A DNA stretch of 42,481 nucleotides from Bacillota bacterium (lineage in GTDB: Bacteria > Bacillota > Clostridia > Lachnospirales > Lachnospiraceae): NCBI GenBank assembly GCA_023441965.1, contig JAEZNB010000085.1, positions 1-42,481 of the forward strand, given 5' to 3'. Made by a program: the position numbers and the translations under genes. The notes under the pieces were generated by a model that had not been told where the DNA came from, did no database searches, and was given only the letters and a program-made list of their open reading frames with translations. Below, piece by piece: positions 5,255 to 12,304 of this stretch (positions within the stretch are counted from its first letter, which is position 1; each line of letters begins with the position of its first letter).

Positions 5255-6754
5255 ATGAAAACATCCAAAATTATCATCCGAAACCTATTCGGTATAGCCG
5301 AACGCACCCTTGACGGTCATTCGGTCGAACTGTCAGGTCCGAAGGGTACGGGAAAAACGTCCGTGCTCGACGCGATCCGATATGCACTGACGAACCGCTC
5401 CGACCGCGATTTTATTATCCGACAGGGCGCGGATGAGGGCGAAATTTTGATTGAGACTGACACTGGACTCAGTATCAACCGAAGAACCCGGACAAACGCT
5501 GCCGATTCTGTCAAGGTGCGCGACGGCAGTTTGACACACACACGCCCCGCCGAATTTCTCGGCAAGATATTCACGCCGTTGCAACTCAACCCGGTCGAGT
5601 TCACCCAGATGTCGCGGCAGGAGAAGAACCGCGTCATCCTTAACCTGGTCGAGTTTCCGTGGGACACCGCATGGATCGAGCAGCAGTTCGGCGAAATTCC
5701 GCGTGGCGTAGACTACTCGAAACACATCCTCGAAGTGCTGGCGGACATTCAGTCCGAAAATGGCGTGTATTATCAGAGCCGCCAGAACATCAACCGTGAT
5801 ATTCGGAATAACACTGCGCTCATCGAGGATATCGCCAAAGACATTCCCGAAAATTACGACGCAGAAAAATGGGAGAAATATCCGCTGGGCGAACGATACG
5901 GCGAGCTGGATCGGCTCAAGGAGAACAATTCCGTGATCCAGCGTGCGAAAGCGTTCAAGGCAGCGTATGAGGATAAGAAACGCGGCATTCAGGCGACCAG
6001 AGATATGGATATTGCCGCAGAGGAAAAGAGAATGCAGTCCCGGCGCGAGGACATTAACATTGACATCGAGCGCCTTAAATCAGAGATTCGCGCACTGGAA
6101 ACAGAGCGCGACGGTCTGGATGTGGAGTTTGAGAAAGAAAAGCGCCTCATTAACGCGCAGTATGAAACCGCCATCGCAAAACTCGACAAGGACACTGGCA
6201 TCGCTGCGAAATACTGCGACGAAGAACCGACCGATGTGACAGCCCTGCAAGCCGAAGTCGAAACCGCCGAGGCGATGAAGCGGCACCTGAACGAATACCG
6301 CCGGATGACCGCGAAACAGGCCGAGACGGACGAACTGGTCGCTCAGTCGGAAGAACTGACCCGCAAGATCGAACTGGCTCGGGAACTGCCGTCCACGATA
6401 CTGAAAACCGCGACGATTCCGATTGCGGGGCTCACTGTCGAGAACGGTGTGCCGCTGATAAACGGGTTGCCGGTGTCAAATCTTTCCGGGGGAGAAACTT
6501 TGGATTTGTGCGTTGAAATCGCGGCGGCCAAACCCGGACAGCTCAATATCCTGTTGATTGATGAAATCGGTCGGCTCGATACGAAATCGAGGGCTGCGCT
6601 GTACCGTAAGTGCATCGAGAAGGGCGTTCATTTTATCGCGACTCGCGCTGCCGATACAGACGAAATCGAAGTTACCGCGCTGGATTCTATCGCTGACGTG
6701 GACAGGTACGAGGCGGAGGAATTGGCGCGGGGAGATAAGGAGGTATCGGCGTGA
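5255..6754 (+). CDS. SbcC/RecF-like AAA ATPase (SMC-type)
   Basis: A 499-residue SMC-like ATPase. Walker A is GPKGTGKTS (residues 28-36); a long charged middle (about 210-380, rich in EKRMQSRREDINID-type sequence) should form a coiled coil. The signature LSGGETLDL and Walker B NILLIDEIGRLD lie near 405-440, with a final His-loop region. It is shorter than cellular SbcC and fits the phage class that works with a recombination nuclease. The PD-(D/E)XK exonuclease sits 2.6 kb downstream in the same operon. No separate SbcD-like phosphoesterase is seen. Probable role: DNA end processing or recombination. Confidence 0.85.
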   Translation: MKTSKIIIRNLFGIAERTLDGHSVELSGPKGTGKTSVLDAIRYALTNRSDRDFIIRQGADEGEILIETDTGLSINRRTRTNAADSVKVRDGSLTHTRPAEFLGKIFTPLQLNPVEFTQMSRQEKNRVILNLVEFPWDTAWIEQQFGEIPRGVDYSKHILEVLADIQSENGVYYQSRQNINRDIRNNTALIEDIAKDIPENYDAEKWEKYPLGERYGELDRLKENNSVIQRAKAFKAAYEDKKRGIQATRDMDIAAEEKRMQSRREDINIDIERLKSEIRALETERDGLDVEFEKEKRLINAQYETAIAKLDKDTGIAAKYCDEEPTDVTALQAEVETAEAMKRHLNEYRRMTAKQAETDELVAQSEELTRKIELARELPSTILKTATIPIAGLTVENGVPLINGLPVSNLSGGETLDLCVEIAAAKPGQLNILLIDEIGRLDTKSRAALYRKCIEKGVHFIATRAADTDEIEVTALDSIADVDRYEAEELARGDKEVSA

Positions 6755-7137
6755 GCGGCATGGAGTTTTATTCCGAACGCATTTGCACCGCACGGAAACA
6801 GCACGAATGCGAAATGTGCGGCAAGCCCATTAAGGCGGGCGAAGTCTACGGGCGCGAAACTGGCAAATTCTATGGCGATTTCTTTTCCCGCGCCCTCCAT
6901 GTCCATTGCCAGAACATGGAACATGAATACTGCCAGAACGTCGATACTGAGTTTTCATGGGATGCCATAACCGACTACATACAGGAAAGCGAATGTTACA
7001 AATGTGAACATTCAGCACAGCGCGACGACGAGCCGGACTGGACGGAATGTGAATATTCAACCGTCTGCGAATGTCCAAAGCTTATCGAGAAATACGGAGG
7101 CGCGGAGGAACTGGCGAGGAAAGAGGCGGCGGTATGA
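6751..7137 (+). CDS. zinc-binding early protein
   Basis: A 128-residue protein with two Cys clusters: CEMCGKPIKAGEVYGR near residues 20-35, like the zinc knuckle of ribosomal-type and phage treble-clef proteins, and CYKCEHSAQ / CEYSTVCECPK in the second half. It starts with GTG at 6751 overlapping the ATPase stop; ATG at 6760 is an alternative. Function unknown. Confidence 0.6.
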   Translation: MSGMEFYSERICTARKQHECEMCGKPIKAGEVYGRETGKFYGDFFSRALHVHCQNMEHEYCQNVDTEFSWDAITDYIQESECYKCEHSAQRDDEPDWTECEYSTVCECPKLIEKYGGAEELARKEAAV

Positions 7138-7334
7138 AAAGAGCGCAAATAGTAAAGTCCGGTTTGATGCCCGGCGACCGCGTTGTTATGACGGGATGCT
7201 ACGAGGCTGAGAAGTATGGCGACAAGGTATGGACGGTGCGTTCGGAGCCGTGGGGTTTGTGCGGCTCCGAGGTAGTGCTACTCGAAGGTAAGGCTGGCGG
7301 ATTCGCCACGGAGTATTTGAGAAAGGTTTCGTAA
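7134..7334 (+). CDS. small beta-rich phage protein
   Basis: A 66-residue protein in an ATGA overlap. The pattern GLMPGDRVVMTGCYEAEKYG followed by KVWTVRSEPW resembles the small SH3-like barrels seen in phage proteins (MPGDRVV...WTV). No named family can be assigned. It ends in TAATG overlap with the endonuclease-like gene. Confidence 0.6.
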   Translation: MKRAQIVKSGLMPGDRVVMTGCYEAEKYGDKVWTVRSEPWGLCGSEVVLLEGKAGGFATEYLRKVS

Positions 7335-7936
7335 TGGGCGCTTTTATCGATTTGACAGGGCAGAAATTCAATAAGCTGACCGTCCTTCGCAGGAGCGGAA
7401 CCTCAAAAGATGGACAGGCCATGTGGGACTGCGTATGCGAATGCGGCGGTCGGTCGGTCGTTGACGGCAAAAGCCTCCGAAGGGGCGGCATAAAGACTTG
7501 TGGATGCTCGCGGAGAAAACCGAACCTAAAAAGGCGTAGACATTGTGGGTGCGACACAAGACTTTATAGCATATGGGCGAACATGAAGAATCGCTGCCAC
7601 GGTACAGGTAACGCAGATAATTTCAAATATTACGGAGGGCGAGGAATCGCAGTATGTGAAGCATGGCGAAACAGCTTTGAGACATTCCGCGATTGGGCGC
7701 TTTCCAATGGATATGCTGACACACTGACGATTGACCGTAAAGATAACGACGGGTCATATTCGCCAGATAATTGTCGGTGGATAACGCTGCGCGAGCAATT
7801 TTCAAACAGACGCAGCACGCACCTTGTAACGTTTGACGGCAAAACGTTTTCAATAACGCAATGGGCGGAAATCACTGGGGCATCGCGTAGCACGATTATT
7901 CGCCGGGTCAAGAAAGGAGTATCGCTTTATGGCTAA
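7334..7936 (+). CDS. HNH/AP2-type homing endonuclease-like protein
   Basis: A 200-residue protein with an N-terminal Cys-pair region (CVCECGGRS, KTCGCS), the core found in free-standing phage HNH/AP2 proteins (YSIWANMKNRC, YYGGRGIAVCEAWRNSFETF, then IDRKDNDGSYSPDNCRW), and a C-terminal helix-turn-helix of NUMOD type (ITQWAEITGASRSTIIRR). These proteins bind and nick DNA or spread as selfish genes. Here it is embedded in the operon by 1-8 nt overlaps rather than in an intron. Catalytic activity cannot be judged from sequence alone. Confidence 0.7.
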   Translation: MGAFIDLTGQKFNKLTVLRRSGTSKDGQAMWDCVCECGGRSVVDGKSLRRGGIKTCGCSRRKPNLKRRRHCGCDTRLYSIWANMKNRCHGTGNADNFKYYGGRGIAVCEAWRNSFETFRDWALSNGYADTLTIDRKDNDGSYSPDNCRWITLREQFSNRRSTHLVTFDGKTFSITQWAEITGASRSTIIRRVKKGVSLYG

Positions 7937-8645
7937 GACACACTATAAACAACTTATCAATCCACTATACCTCGGGGCCTATTCGCTCGATAACGGCAAA
8001 GGGGGATATACCGACATCGTGCGGACGATTGCCTCAATCAAGGTGGAGGAAATAGTCGGCACGGACGGCAAAAAAGAAGAATGCCCTCTCGCTCGCTTCT
8101 CTGAGGGCGGCAAGCCGATGATACTTAATACCACCAATATGAAGATGTTAGAGAAACTTTTTAAAACTCCTTATATCGAAGATTGGTGCGGTCGAAAAAT
8201 CCAGATCGGAGTTGATTCCGTGCGGGCCTTTGGTGAAACGCTGGACGCCCTCCGAATCAGAAAGACGCTGCCTCGCGAAACCGGCGCTCCGAAATGCTTG
8301 GATTGCGGCTCGGAGATTACCGCGACCGAAAAAATGTCAGCGCCCCAGGTCGTTGCGTTCGGACAGAAACGGTATGGTAAGGCGTTGTGCGGGGCGTGTC
8401 TGAGGAAGGTGATGGAGCCGAAGCAGGAGGAAGCGAATAAGACGGTCGGGGAAACGCTGACCGAGGAAACCGCGCGGTATTTCCGGGAAACGGCGAAACA
8501 GGCTGAGCCGAAACCGGGCGAACTGGACGCGAACGCGCAGGAACTGTTCGACGAGGCACGCGGCCTGAATAATCAGCCCGACCCGACCGAATCGGGCGAG
8601 AGTGAGTTTGAGAAGATGATGCGGGAGGGAAAGACCGATGTGTAA
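7929..8645 (+). CDS. conserved phage protein of the recombination module
   Basis: A 238-residue protein. The N-terminal half (NPLYLGAYSLDNGKGGYTDI, KKEECPLARFSEGGKPMILN, FKTPYIEDWCGRKIQI) is a pattern I associate with a conserved but unnamed Firmicutes phage family found near recombination and SSB genes. A central CxxC pair set (CLDCGSE, LCGACLRK) suggests a zinc ribbon, and the C-terminal third is acidic and disordered. It may be a DNA-associated accessory factor; no biochemical role is known to me. Confidence 0.6.
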   Translation: MAKTHYKQLINPLYLGAYSLDNGKGGYTDIVRTIASIKVEEIVGTDGKKEECPLARFSEGGKPMILNTTNMKMLEKLFKTPYIEDWCGRKIQIGVDSVRAFGETLDALRIRKTLPRETGAPKCLDCGSEITATEKMSAPQVVAFGQKRYGKALCGACLRKVMEPKQEEANKTVGETLTEETARYFRETAKQAEPKPGELDANAQELFDEARGLNNQPDPTESGESEFEKMMREGKTDV

Positions 8646-8901
8646 TTGTTTGACCGAAACGATTCAGCGCGTAAAGAGCGAACTGCCCGAAAAGAACCGC
8701 GAGTTTGCGAATCTGCATATAACGGACGCTTCATTTGACGGCGAGGCTATCATGTTCGATGGCTCGCCAAACCAGCTCGGCTATGCGGTAACGATAAATC
8801 ATGAGCCTATCGGACGCAAGAAGCAGACAAAGATAAACCTACTTGGCTCGTTCTGCCCGTTCTGCGGCGAACGGATTAAGAAGGAAGGTGCGGCGGAGTG
8901 A
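8638..8901 (+). CDS. small zinc-ribbon phage protein
   Basis: An 87-residue protein overlapping its neighbour by 8 nt. Cys pairs at each end (MCNC and SFCPFCGERIKKE) bracket a beta-rich middle. The C-terminal CPFCGERI motif is frequent in small Firmicutes phage proteins of unknown role. Confidence 0.6.
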   Translation: MCNCLTETIQRVKSELPEKNREFANLHITDASFDGEAIMFDGSPNQLGYAVTINHEPIGRKKQTKINLLGSFCPFCGERIKKEGAAE

Positions 8902-9182
8902 ACGATAAAAACGATACAATCATCAATAAAATACGAAACGATATGTTGCTATACCAAGACGAAAAGCAAATAGTCGAATCCGCCCTCCGCGCCCAGCAGG
9001 AACGGGAGAGCCCGGTGCCGTGTGAGTATTGCCGAGAAGCCGCAAAGATTCGGCTAAGCCAAGTAAAAGTAACGTTGCGATTTCCGGGAACAAACGTTCT
9101 GTTCGGAATGGAACCAGCAGATGCCTTATTCTGCCCGATGTGTGGACGCGAGCTCACCCACGAACCAAAGGAGGCGCAGTGA
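8898..9182 (+). CDS. small zinc-ribbon phage protein
   Basis: A 94-residue protein starting with GTG at 8898 in overlap with the preceding stop. Two Cys pairs, PCEYCREAAK and FCPMCGREL, could form one zinc site. The N-terminal third is a charged helix. The coding sequence contains an exact second copy (9088-9099) of the LexA-like 12-mer found at 1378. Function unknown. Confidence 0.6.
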   Translation: MNDKNDTIINKIRNDMLLYQDEKQIVESALRAQQERESPVPCEYCREAAKIRLSQVKVTLRFPGTNVLFGMEPADALFCPMCGRELTHEPKEAQ

Positions 9183-9409
9183 TGGTTAGGCTTGCACTGG
9201 AAACAGCGAATGGAATCATACGGCAAGGAGAGGTTGTTACGTTCCTTGTAAGGGGAGAAAAAGAACCGAGAAAAGGCACATTGAGTCAAGTGTTTACTAG
9301 CGTTCATGAGCCGCACCCTATCTGCTTTGGCGTACGGGAGGAACCGTATCACAAAACGCATTGCATTGCAGACGTAGAGTTTATTGACGTTCAGGAGGCC
9401 AACAAATGA
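9182..9409 (+). CDS. hypothetical beta-rich protein
   Basis: A 75-residue protein starting at ATG 9182, which overlaps the previous TGA. Predicted beta strands (GEVVTFLVRGEKEP, CIADVEFIDVQE) dominate. Its stop overlaps the exonuclease start. No family recognised. Confidence 0.6.
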   Translation: MVRLALETANGIIRQGEVVTFLVRGEKEPRKGTLSQVFTSVHEPHPICFGVREEPYHKTHCIADVEFIDVQEANK

Positions 9410-10173
9410 TTTTAACCGAATCTAACTATTTCTCCACCGAAGCGAACCAATACTATATGTCCGCTTCGCAATACAAATCATTCACTCAATGCGAATCCAT
9501 GGCGCTCGCAGAACTTCGCGGCGATTACGTCCGTGAATCCAGTACCGCGCTGCTGGTCGGAAGCTACGTTGACAGCCACTTCTCCCGCACTCTCGACATA
9601 TTCAAAGCGCAGCACCCCGAGATATTCAAGCGGGACGGCGGGCTGAAATCTGAATATGAACAGGCCAACCAGATCATTGAACGAATCGAGCGCGACGATG
9701 CGTTCATGTCCGCGATATCCGGCCAGTCGCAGGTCATCATGACGGGCGAAGTCGAGGGTATCGCTGTGAAAATTAAGATCGACTCGCTGCTGCCGGACAG
9801 AACTTGCGATTTAAAAATCATGAAGGACTTCGATACTGTCTGGTCGGATGAAGAATGTCAGCGCGTTCCGTGGTGGCAAGCATGGCGCTATGACATTCAG
9901 GCCGCTCTATATCAGTACATCCGCGCACAGAACGAGGGTGGCGAGATTAAGCCGTTCGGTATTGCAGGTGCCACAAAGGAAAAGCCGGAGCCGAATATCG
10001 GACTGTTTGAATTTCCGCAATCCGTTCTGGACGCGGCGATGGACGAGATACGAGCGAATATCGTTTATTTCGATATGGTGAAGCGCGGAACGGTCGAGGC
10101 TGTTTCGTGCGGATCGTGCCCGTGGTGTAGGTCGCAGAAGATTTTGACTGGTTGGGAGGAATTGACGGCATGA
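9406..10173 (+). CDS. PD-(D/E)XK exonuclease (RecB/RecE-like)
   Basis: A 255-residue phage exonuclease candidate. Typical elements are the GSYVDSHF segment near residue 52, IKIDSLLPDRTCDLKIMKDF (about 123-143) carrying the D...(D/E)xK catalytic core, and the WRYDIQAALYQY helix near 165 (the QxxxY-like motif of RecB-family nucleases). A C-terminal Cys pair set (CGSCPWCRS) may hold zinc or an Fe-S cluster. It degrades one strand of duplex DNA ends for recombination. SSB follows immediately; no RecT-type annealase is recognised nearby. Confidence 0.8.
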   Translation: MILTESNYFSTEANQYYMSASQYKSFTQCESMALAELRGDYVRESSTALLVGSYVDSHFSRTLDIFKAQHPEIFKRDGGLKSEYEQANQIIERIERDDAFMSAISGQSQVIMTGEVEGIAVKIKIDSLLPDRTCDLKIMKDFDTVWSDEECQRVPWWQAWRYDIQAALYQYIRAQNEGGEIKPFGIAGATKEKPEPNIGLFEFPQSVLDAAMDEIRANIVYFDMVKRGTVEAVSCGSCPWCRSQKILTGWEELTA

Positions 10174-10592
10174 TTAACCGCACGATTTTACAAGGCCGCC
10201 TATGCGCCGATCCTGAACTCCGCACAACACAATCGGATGTGTCGGTCTGCTCATTCAGGGTCGCCTGGTCGGAAAAATACCGAGAGAACGAAACCAAACT
10301 GTTTCTGAATTGTACTGCATGGCGCGGTCTTGGTGAGATGGTGTCAAAGTATTTCGTCAAGGGTCAGGAAATCGTGGTCGAAGGGAAACTATCGACCCGT
10401 GACTGGACGGATAACAGCGGAAATAAGCGGAGCCAGGTTGAAATGACGGTCGATAACGTGAGTTTCTGCGGACCGAAACGCGACGGGTCAAATCGGTCGA
10501 ATGACGTGCCGCCTTCGCCGGATGATTCCAATTTATTTGGCGACGAGCCGAATGATTTTGAGCCGCTGGACGACGAGCAGATGCCGTTCTGA
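10170..10592 (+). CDS. ssb: single-stranded DNA-binding protein
   Basis: A 140-residue SSB with an OB-fold (INRTILQGRLCADPELR, FLNCTAWRGLGE, KGQEIVVEGKL, residues about 2-105), a disordered linker and the conserved acidic tip DDEQMPF. The tip recruits repair and replication partners. It starts in ATGA overlap with the exonuclease, consistent with joint use at DNA ends. Confidence 0.95.
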   Translation: MINRTILQGRLCADPELRTTQSDVSVCSFRVAWSEKYRENETKLFLNCTAWRGLGEMVSKYFVKGQEIVVEGKLSTRDWTDNSGNKRSQVEMTVDNVSFCGPKRDGSNRSNDVPPSPDDSNLFGDEPNDFEPLDDEQMPF

Positions 10593-10606
10593 TTGGAGGA
10601 AATAAG

Positions 10607-10789
10607 ATGGTAGCAACAGTTAAAACCAAAGACGGCAAAGTAACCAAATACGCCAAGACGGTATGGGTTTCAGTGATGCAATCCCATCCAGACAAGTTAT
10701 ATATACAGACGCGGCTTCGTGGGAGCGTAAAGGAAACCTTTATCGACTTGGCGGATATAGTCAGTTATCACGTAAAACAGCCGATATGA
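10607..10789 (+). CDS. hypothetical small protein
   Basis: A 60-residue basic, beta-rich protein (VKTKDGKVTKYAKTVWVSVM, FIDLADIVSYHV) with a TTGGAGGAA ribosome site. It ends in ATGA overlap with the zinc-finger primase-like gene. No family recognised. Confidence 0.6.
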   Translation: MVATVKTKDGKVTKYAKTVWVSVMQSHPDKLYIQTRLRGSVKETFIDLADIVSYHVKQPI

Positions 10790-11304
10790 CCGACCTAGCC
10801 GCCACAATTAAATCCGCATTAACTATGGATGCCGTCGCCCGAATGTATGGCTACGAACCAAACGCAGCGAACTTCATCCGATGCCCATTCCACGGCAGCG
10901 GGAACGAGCGCACCGGCTCTATGAAAATCTATTCTGGCGATGGCGGGTTTCATTGTTACGGATGTCATGCGGGAGGGTCGGTTATAGACTTCGCGATGAA
11001 ACTATTCAGCTTACCCTTCCGGGACGCCTGCGCCCGCCTCAACGCGGATTTCCGTCTCGGCATAGATTTACAAGCTCCGGTCGATGCGTACGCTCTCAAG
11101 CGGCGCAGGGAGGCACAGGCGGCGCAAAAACAAGCCGAAGCGAAACGGATTGAGCGATACCGTCGGGTGACGGATGAATACGCGAGGCTGCGAATGGTTC
11201 GGCTGCGAGAGAATCCGGCGAGCTGGGATGGTATGACGCCGGAGTTTCTGGATGGTCTGAGGCGCATGGATGCGTTGGAGTGGTGGCTACATGAGAATTT
11301 GTGA
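10786..11304 (+). CDS. CHC2 zinc-finger (DnaG-type primase N-terminus)
   Basis: A 172-residue protein whose first 90 residues are a DnaG-like CHC2 zinc-binding domain: Cys33-x2-His36 in RCPFHGS and Cys57-x2-Cys60 in FHCYGCHAGGSVIDF. A charged helical tail (RRREAQAAQKQAEAKRIERY) follows and no TOPRIM catalytic domain is present. It could supply template recognition for priming together with the DUF927-type ATPase 1 kb downstream. Stand-alone CHC2 proteins are common in phages. Confidence 0.8.
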   Translation: MTDLAATIKSALTMDAVARMYGYEPNAANFIRCPFHGSGNERTGSMKIYSGDGGFHCYGCHAGGSVIDFAMKLFSLPFRDACARLNADFRLGIDLQAPVDAYALKRRREAQAAQKQAEAKRIERYRRVTDEYARLRMVRLRENPASWDGMTPEFLDGLRRMDALEWWLHENL

Positions 11305-11314
11305 GGGGAAATGA

Positions 11315-11629
11315 ATGAATTTACCGAAAGCGGAGTACAGCGAAGAATTTGACGCGCTTCGTAAAAATCGGGTCGCTGTCAGTTTTCATAAATACGGGAG
11401 CGCGGCAGTCAATTTTGGACAAGGGCTAGTCGATGCAGGAAAGACGGCCATGCAGTGTATTGAGAACTTCAACCAGACAAGGAACACCGAATATCTGGTT
11501 GATGCCGCAAACTACTGCATGTTCGGTTTTATGTACCCGAGAGACGGCGAGTTTTTCAAAGCGACTGAAAGTGGAGAATCGGCAGGAATTGTCGGAATGA
11601 GCATAAAAGAAATGGAGAATTTCAGATGA
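11315..11629 (+). CDS. hypothetical protein upstream of thyX
   Basis: A 104-residue protein, helical, with the segments NTEYLVDAANYCMFGFMYPR and FFKATESGESAGIVG. The first resembles the nucleotide-handling helix of all-alpha NTP pyrophosphatase-like phage proteins, but key Glu residues are not clear, so no function is assigned. It overlaps thyX by ATGA, hinting at nucleotide metabolism. Confidence 0.6.
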   Translation: MNLPKAEYSEEFDALRKNRVAVSFHKYGSAAVNFGQGLVDAGKTAMQCIENFNQTRNTEYLVDAANYCMFGFMYPRDGEFFKATESGESAGIVGMSIKEMENFR

Positions 11630-12255
11630 AAATAATTAAACCTTATCACGTAATCGAAACGTCGATCGACGGCATGGCGATTTTGGAACACATCGAAAAG
11701 TGCGGAAGGACTTGCTATAAAAGCGAGGACAAAATTACCGCCGTGAGCGCGGCGAAATTCATCGAGAAAATCATCAGCAGTGGACACGAAAGTGTGATTG
11801 AGCACTTTTCAATCACTGTGCGATTTATTTGTGATCGTGGCGTATCGCACGAACTCGTCAGACACCGCCTTGCGTCATTCTCTCAGGAGTCAACGAGATA
11901 CTGCAATTATGGAAAAGCAGACGAGATCACCGTCATTGAGCCGTGTTTCTTTAACGAGGACGATGGGAATATTGAAGCGTTTTATACGTGGGAATCCGCG
12001 ATGCAGGACGCTGAACAGGCATATCTCGCTTTGATCGCACAAGGCGCAAAGCCGCAGGAGGCTCGCTCTGTCCTTCCCAACAGCCTCAAGACCGAAGTGG
12101 TCATGACAGCAAACCTGCGCGAATGGCGCACGATATTGAAGCAGCGCACATCTAAGGCGGCACATCCTCAAATGCGCCAGATTATGATTCCGTTTATGAC
12201 GGAGCTGAAAGAGCTTATTCCGGTTGTTTTTGACGATATTAAGGCGGCGGAATAG
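11626..12255 (+). CDS. thyX: FAD-dependent thymidylate synthase ThyX
   Basis: A 209-residue flavin-dependent thymidylate synthase, which makes dTMP from dUMP with methylene-tetrahydrofolate and reduced FAD. The diagnostic RHRX7S motif is RHRLASFSQES, with R79, H80, R81 and S89. GHESVIEH earlier and the late QRTSKAAHPQMRQIM match conserved nucleotide- and FAD-contact regions. Length is normal. It supplies thymidylate for phage replication. Confidence 0.95.
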   Translation: MKIIKPYHVIETSIDGMAILEHIEKCGRTCYKSEDKITAVSAAKFIEKIISSGHESVIEHFSITVRFICDRGVSHELVRHRLASFSQESTRYCNYGKADEITVIEPCFFNEDDGNIEAFYTWESAMQDAEQAYLALIAQGAKPQEARSVLPNSLKTEVVMTANLREWRTILKQRTSKAAHPQMRQIMIPFMTELKELIPVVFDDIKAAE

Positions 12256-12304
12256 AGCGGTGAGCATCACGAATATTTCTGCATAACTATACACAGAAAC
12301 CGAG

